From Brevundimonas sp. UBA2388 (GTDB taxonomy: Bacteria; Pseudomonadota; Alphaproteobacteria; Caulobacterales; Caulobacteraceae): a DNA stretch of 5,208 nucleotides. A program made the translations under genes and the position numbers. Each line of letters begins with the position of its first letter. The first letter of the stretch is position 1. Below, piece by piece: positions 1 to 4,855 of the stretch. The notes below the pieces were generated by a model. It worked only from the letters and a program-made list of their open reading frames with translations. It searched no databases and was not told where the DNA came from. The stretch is taken from assembly GCA_002343425.1 (NCBI GenBank), contig DDSO01000103.1:7577-12784 (forward strand), written 5' to 3'.

Positions 1-190
1 CAAGACCGATATCGGCTGGGGCCACCAGATCCGGTCCTACGTCCTGCAGCCCTATCAGATGGTCAAGGACCTGCGGACCAACGTCGAGACCTCGGACACC
101 CAGGGGGTTCTGGACGGCGATCTGGACCTGTTCATGGGCGCGGCCTTGGCGGCGCGGGTCGGCGAGACGCGCGGATCGACCGTGGAGTGA
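1..190 (+). CDS. prfB: Peptide chain release factor 2, C-terminal end (partial)
   Basis: Only the last 62 codons are present; the frame is read from base 2 and stops at TGA 188-190. RF2 recognises UAA and UGA stop codons in the ribosomal A site and triggers release of the finished protein. The visible peptide starts [15 protein letters not shown] and continues through [10 protein letters not shown], then a [15 protein letters not shown] segment. These are hallmarks of the RF2 C-terminus just after the catalytic GGQ domain. RF1 would instead read RTYNFPQ at the equivalent place, so RF2 is preferred. The GGQ loop, the SPF anticodon-like motif and any programmed frameshift site lie outside the window. 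The gene is followed by heptamer repeats, the first overlapping the stop codon, and then by a strong terminator. It faces the bactofilin gene tail to tail. Confidence 0.95.
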   Translation, partial: KTDIGWGHQIRSYVLQPYQMVKDLRTNVETSDTQGVLDGDLDLFMGAALAARVGETRGSTVE

Positions 191-213
191 GTGGCTAGTG
201 GCTAGTCGCTAGT
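186..213. repeat. Degenerate heptamer array, left copy
   Basis: Four consecutive seven-base units run from the prfB stop codon: agtgagt, ggctagt, ggctagt, cgctagt. The last three share the form NGCTAGT. A related array in the opposite orientation lies at 307-334, on the other side of the terminator. The units are seen directly; their origin and function are unknown. Confidence 0.65.
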
Positions 214-255
214 TTGCGGGGCGCTGCGATAGCGGTGCTCCGTACCAGAAAGACA

Positions 256-284
256 AAAGGCCCCGGATCCAGTCCGGGGCCTTT
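256..284. terminator. Bidirectional intrinsic terminator between prfB and bactofilin gene
   Basis: A perfect 12-bp stem (256-267 with 273-284, AAAGGCCCCGGA / TCCGGGGCCTTT) closes a 5-base loop. The top strand continues CTCTTGCTCT, a modest T-rich tail. The other strand has T-rich sequence complementary to the A-rich stretch at about 249-258. The hairpin lies about 65 bases past the prfB stop and 60 bases past the bactofilin stop, so it can serve both convergent genes. Confidence 0.88.
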
Positions 285-306
285 CTCTTGCTCTGCAGAT
301 GGCCAA

Positions 307-334
307 CCTGGCCACTAGTCACTGACCACTAATC
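307..334. repeat. Degenerate heptamer array, right copy (inverted)
   Basis: Units read on the top strand are cctggcc, actagtc, actgacc and actaatc. On the reverse strand they read as variants of the GGCTAGT unit found at 186-213. The array lies between the terminator and the 3' end of the bactofilin gene. Similarity between units is imperfect, so the boundaries are approximate. Confidence 0.55.
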
Positions 335-343
335 ACAGCGCCG

Positions 344-886
344 TCAGGCGCCCGGGCCCTTCATGTCGATGATTTGCGGCGCGGGCTCGGGCGCGGCGGG
401 GCGCGGCGCGGGCGTGGGAGCCGGGGCCTCGCGGCGGCCTTGCAGGACGCGGCCCTGGAAATAGGCGCCGATGTCGATCGACATCTGTTCGGCGGTAATG
501 TCGCCGTCGACATAGGCGGTGGCGATCAGCTTGACCTGTTTGCCCGAGATGCCGCCGACGACGCGCCCGCGAACCTCGACATAGTCGGCCGAGACATTGC
601 CTTCGACGGCGCCGGTCTCGCCGACGATCAGACGGCCGACGCGGACGTCGCCCTTGATCGCGCCGTCGATCTGCAGGTCGCCGCCGCCCGTGATGCCGCC
701 CTCGAACTGGAGGTCGGAGGACAGGGTGGACAGGCCGCGCGCGCTGGCGCCCGAAGGAGCCGCGGCGCGGGCCGGCGCAGCCGACGAGCCGCCCGGCATG
801 GGCAGGTCGGGCAGCGGCGGGATGGACGAACCGTTGTCAGCGCGGGGCTGGGGCGACGGGGCGGGGGATTTAGTCTTGTTGAACAA
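344..886 (-). CDS. bacA: Bactofilin (BacA-type cytoskeletal protein)
   Basis: Bactofilins are polymer-forming beta-helical scaffold proteins that assemble at the inner face of the cytoplasmic membrane and recruit cell-wall enzymes. This 180-residue protein has the expected three-part build: a short N-terminal MFNKTK resembling the membrane-targeting peptide of Caulobacter-type bactofilins; a Pro/Ala-rich linker to about residue 50; a central domain at about 52-150 with regularly spaced Gly and hydrophobic residues (LQFEGGITGGGDLQIDGAIKGDV and onward); and a Pro/Ala-rich tail. The start codon is TTG (886-884). It is supported by GGAG six bases upstream and by the conserved MFNK start. The gene begins inside the end of the M23 peptidase gene (17-base overlap, different frame), which implies co-transcription and probably translational coupling. 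The pair resembles the bactofilin/LmdC module of stalked and budding alphaproteobacteria. The bacA symbol rests on this context; paralogues such as bacB are possible. Confidence 0.9.
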   Translation of the reverse strand: MFNKTKSPAPSPQPRADNGSSIPPLPDLPMPGGSSAAPARAAAPSGASARGLSTLSSDLQFEGGITGGGDLQIDGAIKGDVRVGRLIVGETGAVEGNVSADYVEVRGRVVGGISGKQVKLIATAYVDGDITAEQMSIDIGAYFQGRVLQGRREAPAPTPAPRPAAPEPAPQIIDMKGPGA

Positions 887-2021
887 GTTGGTCTCCGGCT
901 CTCATGAAGCGGGCGGGGTTTTGGGGGCGGCCGTCCATCCACACTTCGTAATGCAGATGCACGCCCGTGGAGCGTCCTGTGGTTCCCATGGCGCCGACAC
1001 GCTGACCAAGCTTGATCCGCTGGCCGGGGAGGACCGCCGTGGCGTTCAGGTGGGCGTAGCGCGTCTTGAAACCGCGTCCATGATCTATCTCAACGGTGTT
1101 GCCATACCCTGAACGTACGCCGACGAAAGACACGATTCCGGGAGCCGGGGCGTAGATGGGCGTGTTCAGCGGAGCGGCGAAGTCCTGACCCTGATGCAGG
1201 GCGGGGCGGCCGTTGAACGGGTCGAAGCGGACGCCGAAGCCCGAGGTGGTGCGGGCGGCCGTCGGGCGGCGGAAGGGCATGCTCTCGGCCGCATTGGCCA
1301 GGGACCGCATGTCGGACAGGTTGTCGGCGGCGTTGCGGATGCGCACGGCGAAGGCCTCGTCGACATCCAGTACAGCGGCCAGCGCCCGGGGATCGCGCGC
1401 CTCGACCAGCGGTCCGCCCAGGGCGGCATCATGCGGCGTATAGGCGGCCGGGTTCAGGCCGGCGAGGCGGAAGGCCAGACGCAGGCGTTCGGCGCGGGTC
1501 TGGGCCTCGGTCTCGGCCCGGGCGATCAGCCGCTCCTGATCCATGCGCACGGCGATCATGCGCTGGACCGGCGAGGAGCGGTCGGGATTGAGGGCCGGGG
1601 CCGGGCGCAGCGCCTGTTCGGCGCCGTCGACGCCGCGGAACATGCCCATTACCTGGGTCAGGGCCGCGTGGCGGCGCTCGACCATCTGGGCCATTTCGTC
1701 GAGCGAGCCGGTGGTGGCGGTCATGCGCACCACGGCGCTGTCCAGCCGCGCCTGCAGGTCGGCGTTCATCCGCTCGGAGGCGGCGCGGGCGCGGGCGACG
1801 GTGCGATCCGTCTGACTCTGCGCCACCATGTCGAAAATCATGCTGCCCGAGGCCATGGCCGTCCAGCCGCCCAGCAGGACGGCAGCCACGGCCCCCAGCG
1901 CCTGTTTGCCGGGCGTCAGCGCCCAGGCCCGGACGGACTCGCCGTCGCGCAGGTAGAGATATCGGGTCGGAAACCACTTTCCGATCAGAGACCGCCTGAC
2001 AGTCGGCTCTTGTTCGGTCAT
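870..2021 (-). CDS. Membrane-anchored M23 family metalloendopeptidase, LmdC-like
   Basis: Predicted zinc endopeptidase that cuts peptide cross-links in peptidoglycan from the periplasmic side. From the ATG at 2021 the protein has 383 residues: a cytoplasmic segment of about 40 residues containing FPTRYLYLRDGESVRAW, a motif common in alphaproteobacterial M23 proteins; one membrane helix at about 42-62; a long periplasmic helical region rich in Ala, Arg, Glu and Gln, likely coiled coil, at about 70-240; and a complete LytM/M23 domain at about 258-375. Zinc and catalytic residues are all present: H276 and D280 (HQGQD), H324 (YAHL), H355 and H357 (HLHYE). An in-frame GTG lies directly upstream (2024-2022); a GGGGG tract 6 and 9 bases upstream suits either start. 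The gene overlaps the bactofilin start by 17 bases. In Hyphomonas, the analogous LmdC works with its bactofilin to control cell shape, the cytoplasmic tail contacting the filament. The same role is inferred here. Confidence 0.9.
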   Translation of the reverse strand: MTEQEPTVRRSLIGKWFPTRYLYLRDGESVRAWALTPGKQALGAVAAVLLGGWTAMASGSMIFDMVAQSQTDRTVARARAASERMNADLQARLDSAVVRMTATTGSLDEMAQMVERRHAALTQVMGMFRGVDGAEQALRPAPALNPDRSSPVQRMIAVRMDQERLIARAETEAQTRAERLRLAFRLAGLNPAAYTPHDAALGGPLVEARDPRALAAVLDVDEAFAVRIRNAADNLSDMRSLANAAESMPFRRPTAARTTSGFGVRFDPFNGRPALHQGQDFAAPLNTPIYAPAPGIVSFVGVRSGYGNTVEIDHGRGFKTRYAHLNATAVLPGQRIKLGQRVGAMGTTGRSTGVHLHYEVWMDGRPQNPARFMRAGDQLVQQD

Positions 2022-2026
2022 CACGC

Positions 2027-2053
2027 AACGCCCCCACGTACGAACGGGGCGTT
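2027..2053 (-). promoter_or_regulatory. 5'-leader hairpin covering the M23 gene ribosome binding site
   Basis: On the minus strand AACGCCCC (2053-2046) can pair perfectly with GGGGCGTT (2034-2027) across an 11-base loop. The 3' arm contains most of the only G-rich Shine-Dalgarno candidate and ends two bases before the GTG/ATG start pair. The folded form would hide the ribosome binding site. The stem is seen directly; the regulatory effect is inferred. Confidence 0.5.
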
Positions 2054-2076
2054 ATGCGCCAAGGTACAGCTTGGGT

Positions 2077-2100
2077 ACAAGTCTGTTCACGACTTGTTAA
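2077..2100. promoter_or_regulatory. Inverted repeat ACAAGTC-N7-GACTTGT with overlapping CtrA-like box
   Basis: Perfect 7-base arms lie at 2077-2083 and 2091-2097. Overlapping them, the minus strand reads TTAA-N7-TGAA (2100-2086), one base away from the CtrA consensus TTAA-N7-TTAA. The top strand reads GTTC-N7-GTTA (2085-2099), one base away from the alphaproteobacterial LexA box. Position, about 65-80 bases upstream of the M23 start, suits a promoter-proximal operator. Which protein binds is not known. Confidence 0.35.
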
Positions 2101-2121
2101 CCACCTTGCCCGGTCTTCGCG

Positions 2122-2140
2122 CGAATAACGGCGGTATTCG
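2122..2140. repeat. Inverted repeat CGAATA-N7-TATTCG
   Basis: Perfect 6-base arms at 2122-2127 and 2135-2140 are separated by seven bases. A third TATTCG follows at 2148-2153. The N7 spacing equals that of the ACAAGTC repeat about 40 bases away. It may be an operator for the minus-strand M23/bactofilin operon. Confidence 0.4.
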
Positions 2141-2163
2141 TCGCCTTTATTCGCTTGATGGGC

Positions 2164-2197
2164 GAGTCCGCGAATCTGGAGAGGCAGTTCGCGAATC
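2164..2197. promoter_or_regulatory. Cluster of three GANTC (CcrM-type) sites within a 21-bp direct repeat
   Basis: GAGTC at 2164-2168, GAATC at 2172-2176 and GAATC at 2193-2197 fall within 34 bases. Two of them sit in a direct repeat that reads AGATTCGCGAACT and AGATTCGCGGACT on the minus strand, 21 bases apart. In Caulobacterales GANTC is methylated by CcrM, and GcrA acts at methylated GANTC promoters. That link is established for the group and inferred for this site. Confidence 0.5.
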
Positions 2198-2198
2198 T

Positions 2199-2216
2199 AT
2201 GTAACGGCCGTTACAT
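2199..2216. promoter_or_regulatory. Perfect 18-bp palindrome, candidate operator
   Basis: ATGTAACGGCCGTTACAT is fully symmetric with no spacer, 27 bases beyond the bcp stop codon and about 180 bases upstream of the M23 gene. The form resembles operators of dimeric repressors such as the TetR family. A terminator is less likely because there is no loop and no T tract. No regulator gene is present in the window. Confidence 0.5.
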
Positions 2217-2242
2217 CTCCGCCGCCGTCAGACGATCCGTGC

Positions 2243-2710
2243 TCAGAGCGATTGAACGGCCGCCAACACTTCGGCTGCATGGCCCTTGACCGAGACCTTG
2301 CGCCACACACGGCGGACGACGCCGGCGCCGTCGATCAGGAAGGTGGCGCGCTCGATGCCCATGTATTCGCGGCCGTAGAGCTTCTTCTCGACCCAGACGC
2401 CCCAGGCCTCGGTGACGGCCTCGGGCTCGTCGGAGGCGAGGACGACCTTGAGGTCGTATTTCGTCTTGAAGCGATCGAGCTTCTTCACGGGGTCGCGGGA
2501 GACGCCGATGACGGTGGCGCCGGCGGCGGCGAAGGCGTCAATGTGTTCGGAGAAGTCCCGCGCCTCATTGGTGCAGCCCGGGGTGTCGGCCTTTGGATAG
2601 AAATAGAGCACGACCTTGCGGCCCTTGAGGCTGTCCAGCGACACGCGCCCGCCGCCGGCCGTGGCCATGTCGAACGCGGGGGCTTGTTGGCCTTCGGTGA
2701 TGTCCGGCAT
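2243..2710 (-). CDS. bcp: Peroxiredoxin of the Bcp/PrxQ family (one-cysteine form)
   Basis: Cytoplasmic thiol peroxidase that reduces hydrogen peroxide and organic hydroperoxides. The start at 2710 gives 155 residues, the normal family length, and has GGAG seven bases upstream. An ATG two codons earlier (2716) has the same GGAG almost touching it and is less likely. The thioredoxin-fold peroxiredoxin core shows VVLYFYPKADTPGCTNEARDF, with peroxidatic Cys46 in the conserved PxxxTPGCT context. Later come VIGVSRDP, DLKVVLASD, an EKKLYGREYMGIERATFLID segment and VRRVWRKV. The usual resolving cysteine five residues after the first is Arg51 here, and I find no other Cys in the protein. It would need an external thiol as resolving partner. 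The gene lies downstream of tyrS on the same strand behind a repeat element, so it may be read through from tyrS. Confidence 0.93.
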   Translation of the reverse strand: MPDITEGQQAPAFDMATAGGGRVSLDSLKGRKVVLYFYPKADTPGCTNEARDFSEHIDAFAAAGATVIGVSRDPVKKLDRFKTKYDLKVVLASDEPEAVTEAWGVWVEKKLYGREYMGIERATFLIDGAGVVRRVWRKVSVKGHAAEVLAAVQSL

Positions 2711-2718
2711 TCCCATTC

Positions 2719-2881
2719 TCCGCTCATCCCGGCGAAAGCCGGGACACCCAGTTCTGTCCAGCCTGACGCCATCGCTTCAGGACTATCGTCAACGCGACCC
2801 GCTCCGCCACCCGTCACCCAAAGTACTGCGTCCCGGCTTTGACTGCTACGCGCCGCCCTCCGGGACGCCGGGATGAGCGGA
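2719..2881. repeat. Intergenic inverted-repeat element between bcp and tyrS
   Basis: Perfect 16-bp terminal inverted repeats, TCCGCTCATCCCGGCG at 2719-2734 and its complement at 2866-2881, bound a 163-bp element. Just inside, an 11-bp stretch (2735-2745) is complementary to 2830-2840, so the left arm pairs over 27 bases with a right arm split by 25 extra bases (2841-2865). The left end also folds alone: TCCCGGC-GAAA-GCCGGGA (2727-2744) is a 7-bp stem with a GNRA-type loop. No ORF of note lies inside. The element ends three bases before the tyrS stop codon and reaches into the ribosome binding region of bcp. It resembles the dispersed palindromic repeats common in Caulobacteraceae intergenic DNA (from memory). 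It may also act as the tyrS transcript end. Confidence 0.75.
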
Positions 2882-2883
2882 AT

Positions 2884-4140
2884 CTAGATGGGTTTGACCA
2901 GCACGATCTTCTTCTTGCCGGCGGCCAGTTTCAGTACGCCGTCGGCGTTGACGTCCGACGCCTCGATCAGCCGGGCGCCGTCTGCGATGGCCGCGTCGTT
3001 CAGGCGCAAGCCACCGCCCTGGGCGAGGCGTCGGGCCTCGCCGTTGGAGGCGGTCAGGCCGGCCCTGGTCGTGACGGCGGCGATCATGGCGCCGATGACT
3101 TCGTCCGCAGCCAGTTCGACGGTGGGCAGGTCGGCGGACAGGGTGCCGCGCTCGAACGCGCCTTCGGCCGCGGCCCGGGCCGTGGCGGCGGCATCGGCGC
3201 CGTGCAGCATTGTGGTCGCGGCGTCGGCGAGGGCCTTCTTGGCGTCGTTGATCGCCGCGCCGTCCAACGACTCCAGCCGGGCGACCTCGTCCAGCGGCAG
3301 GTCCGTGAACAGGCGCAGGAATTTGCCCACGTCGGCGTCGTCGACGTTGCGCCAGAACTGCCAGTAGTCATACGGGCTCAGCTGTTCGGCGTTCAGCCAG
3401 ACGGCGCCCTGGGCGGTCTTGCCCATCTTGCCGCCCGAGGCGGTGGTGAGCAGGGGGGTGGTCAGGCCGAAAGCGGCCTTCTGGTCCACGCGACGCACCA
3501 GGTCGACGCCCGAGACGATGTTGCCCCACTGGTCTGACCCGCCCATCTGCAGGGTGCAGCCGCGGGCGCGGTTCAGCTCCAGGAAGTCCACCGACTGCAT
3601 CAGCATGTAGTTGAACTCGAGGAAGGTCATCGGCTGTTCGCGTTCCAGCCGCAGTTTGACCGAGTCGAAGGCCAGCATGCGGTTGATGGTGAAATGCGTG
3701 CCGTATTCGCGCAGGAATTCGACATAGCCGTAGGTCGACAGCCAGGCGTCGTTGTCGAGCATCACGGCGTCGGTCGGGCCGTCGCCGAAGGTCAGGAATT
3801 TCTCGAACACCGTCTTGATCGAGGCGATGTTCGACTGGATCGTTTCGTCGGTCAGTTGGGGCCGCGAGGCGTCCTTGCCGGTCGGGTCGCCGACCTTGGT
3901 GGTGCCCCCGCCCATCAGGACGATTGGCTTGTGGCCGGCCTGCTGGAGACGGCGCAGCATCATGATCTGGATCAGGCTGCCGACGTGCAGCGACGGGGCG
4001 GTGGCGTCGAAGCCGATGTAGCCGGTGACCACGCCGGCGACGGTCGCGGCGTCGAGCTCGGCCGGGTGTGTGATCTGATGAATGTAGCCGCGCGCCTGAA
4101 GGGTTTTCAGGAAGTCGGACTTGAAGGCGGGCTCGGTCAT
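2884..4140 (-). CDS. tyrS: Tyrosine--tRNA ligase
   Basis: Class I aminoacyl-tRNA synthetase that charges tRNA-Tyr with tyrosine using ATP. The chosen ATG (4140-4138) gives 418 residues, the usual length for bacterial TyrS. It has GGAG five bases upstream, whereas an in-frame ATG at 4176 has no convincing site and would add only 12 residues. The Rossmann catalytic domain has [15 protein letters not shown] at about 41-55 (HIGH motif as HVGS), the [15 protein letters not shown] loop at about 76-90, and [11 protein letters not shown] at about 198-208. The KMSKS motif appears as KMGKT at 238-242, a form typical of TyrS. A helical anticodon-recognition region follows, and an S4 RNA-binding domain occupies about the last 50 residues ([12 protein letters not shown] to the end). 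It is divergent from the DOMON-like gene and upstream of bcp on the same strand. Nothing appears damaged. Confidence 0.97.
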   Translation of the reverse strand: MTEPAFKSDFLKTLQARGYIHQITHPAELDAATVAGVVTGYIGFDATAPSLHVGSLIQIMMLRRLQQAGHKPIVLMGGGTTKVGDPTGKDASRPQLTDETIQSNIASIKTVFEKFLTFGDGPTDAVMLDNDAWLSTYGYVEFLREYGTHFTINRMLAFDSVKLRLEREQPMTFLEFNYMLMQSVDFLELNRARGCTLQMGGSDQWGNIVSGVDLVRRVDQKAAFGLTTPLLTTASGGKMGKTAQGAVWLNAEQLSPYDYWQFWRNVDDADVGKFLRLFTDLPLDEVARLESLDGAAINDAKKALADAATTMLHGADAAATARAAAEGAFERGTLSADLPTVELAADEVIGAMIAAVTTRAGLTASNGEARRLAQGGGLRLNDAAIADGARLIEASDVNADGVLKLAAGKKKIVLVKPI

Positions 4141-4226
4141 GGCGGCTCCGTTAGCAGGGATGCCGGCGGGCGTCATGGGAGTTTGCGCGCCGGGGAAGGT
4201 GCGGCGCAGGGGATCGCGGCCGCTCG

Positions 4227-4277
4227 CTATTTCAGCGGGCGATAATACAGGCCGGTGCGGACGCGGCGGGCGATCAT
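4227..4277 (-). CDS. Possible leader peptide upstream of tyrS, with tandem Tyr codons
   Basis: A short minus-strand [19 protein letters not shown], starts at ATG 4277-4275 and ends at TAG 4229-4227, 86 bases before the tyrS start. It carries two adjacent tyrosine codons (TAT TAT, 4247-4242), as expected if ribosome stalling on tyrosine starvation tuned tyrS expression. Against this, there is no Shine-Dalgarno sequence, only two Tyr codons are present, and no clear terminator follows: a 6-bp GCGCCG/CGGCGC stem at 4187-4207 lacks a T tract. The predicted start of transcription falls near the ATG, so it could be read as a leaderless message. The ORF is seen; the role is speculative. Confidence 0.22.
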   Translation of the reverse strand: MIARRVRTGLYYRPLK

Positions 4278-4284
4278 GACGGAT

Positions 4285-4313
4285 GGTTTGCCGCCGCCAT
4301 TGACCGGCGTCAA
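4285..4313 (-). promoter_or_regulatory. Candidate tyrS promoter (-35 TTGACGC)
   Basis: On the minus strand TTGACGC (4313-4307) exactly matches the Caulobacter housekeeping -35 consensus TTGACGS. The -10 region is weaker: GGCAAACC at about 4292-4285 shares only part of GCTANAWC. Transcription would start near 4278, about 137 bases upstream of the tyrS ATG. The -35 box overlaps that of the opposing promoter. Confidence 0.4.
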
Positions 4314-4327
4314 GCGGGCGCTATCGA
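4300..4327 (+). promoter_or_regulatory. Candidate promoter of the DOMON-like/NamZ operon
   Basis: TTGACCG (4300-4306) matches six of seven bases of the Caulobacter -35 consensus TTGACGS. Thirteen bases later GCTATCGA (4320-4327) matches the conserved GCTA part of the -10 GCTANAWC, a spacing within the known range. The start of transcription would fall at about 4333-4334, right at the ATG, giving a leaderless or nearly leaderless message. Confidence 0.42.
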
Positions 4328-4333
4328 GGGAGG

Positions 4334-4855
4334 ATGCTGGTCACCCTGACGCCGCACCCGGACATGCCGTCCGCCCATGTCGACCGGATCGAGGTCGATA
4401 TCGAGCGACGCGAGGACTTCATCTGGCTGCGTTACACCGTATTCGGCCATGTCGGTCGTGTGCGGTGGCCGGGGGCGGCTGAGCCGGATCGAGCCGACGG
4501 GCTTTGGCGGCACACGTGTTTCGAAGCCTTCGCGCCCACGGACGACGGCTACCGCGAGTTCAATCTTTCCCCGTCGGGCGCCTGGGCCAGCTACACGTTC
4601 GAGGGCTATCGGTCGGGGATGGCGCCGGCCGACGAACGGGCGCAGGTCCTGAACCTCGAGGCGACCGAGGCCTGGGTCACCCTGGAAGCCCTGATCGAGG
4701 TCCCGCCGGGGGCACTCCGCATCGGCTTGGCCGCAGTCATTGAGGATATTGACGGCGGCATCTCCTACTGGGCTCTGGCCCATGCGCCGGGTAAGCCCGA
4801 CTTTCACCATCCCGACTCGTTCGCCCTGACCCTGCCGCCTCCGGAGCCCGCATGA
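4334..4855 (+). CDS. DOMON-like domain protein of unknown function
   Basis: This 173-residue protein fits the DOMON-like family of alphaproteobacteria, a beta-sandwich fold associated with ligand binding. Some members were mislabelled as MurB in databases (from memory, a conserved-domain class called DOMON_murB_like). No MurB flavin domain is visible. Recognisable conserved blocks are DGLWRHTCFEAFAP at about 55-68, YREFNLSPSGAWASYTFEGYRSGM at about 73-96, and SYWALAHAPGKPDFHHPDSFAL at about 144-165. There is no signal peptide or membrane helix, so a cytoplasmic location is likely. The ATG at 4334 follows GAGGGAGG directly; a later ATG at 4364 has a poorer site. The stop codon overlaps the NamZ start as ATGA, so the two are translationally coupled. 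A role in binding a cell-wall sugar for the neighbour is a guess from context. Confidence 0.82.
   Translation: MLVTLTPHPDMPSAHVDRIEVDIERREDFIWLRYTVFGHVGRVRWPGAAEPDRADGLWRHTCFEAFAPTDDGYREFNLSPSGAWASYTFEGYRSGMAPADERAQVLNLEATEAWVTLEALIEVPPGALRIGLAAVIEDIDGGISYWALAHAPGKPDFHHPDSFALTLPPPEPA

Noticed and set aside
374..907. Long + strand frame antisense to the bactofilin gene
   Set aside because: Composition is low-complexity Gly/Ala/Arg/Asp with no recognisable motif; it is the mirror of GC-rich coding on the minus strand, where a clear bactofilin is encoded.
2085..2099. LexA-like box GTTC-N7-GTTA
   Set aside because: One mismatch to the GTTC-N7-GTTC consensus, and the downstream genes are not typical SOS members; overlaps a better-formed inverted repeat, so not called as a LexA site.
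1194..2204. 336-codon + strand frame antisense to the M23 peptidase gene
   Set aside because: Gly/Arg/His-rich shadow of a gene with all catalytic motifs on the other strand; no plausible start signal or domain.
2839..3537. 232-codon + strand frame antisense to tyrS
   Set aside because: It mirrors the S4 and anticodon-binding end of a well-conserved tyrS and has no motif of its own.
4187..4207. GCGCCG/CGGCGC stem in the tyrS leader as an attenuator terminator
   Set aside because: Only 6 bp and followed by AAACTCCC instead of a T tract on the tyrS strand; too weak to call.
3694..4245. 183-codon + strand frame antisense to the tyrS N-terminus
   Set aside because: Shadow of the catalytic domain coding region; composition is biased and no family is recognisable.
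4255..4482. 75-codon + strand frame overlapping the start of the DOMON-like gene
   Set aside because: It runs out of frame through a conserved gene, ends in Arg/Cys/Gly-rich nonsense and has no ribosome binding site.
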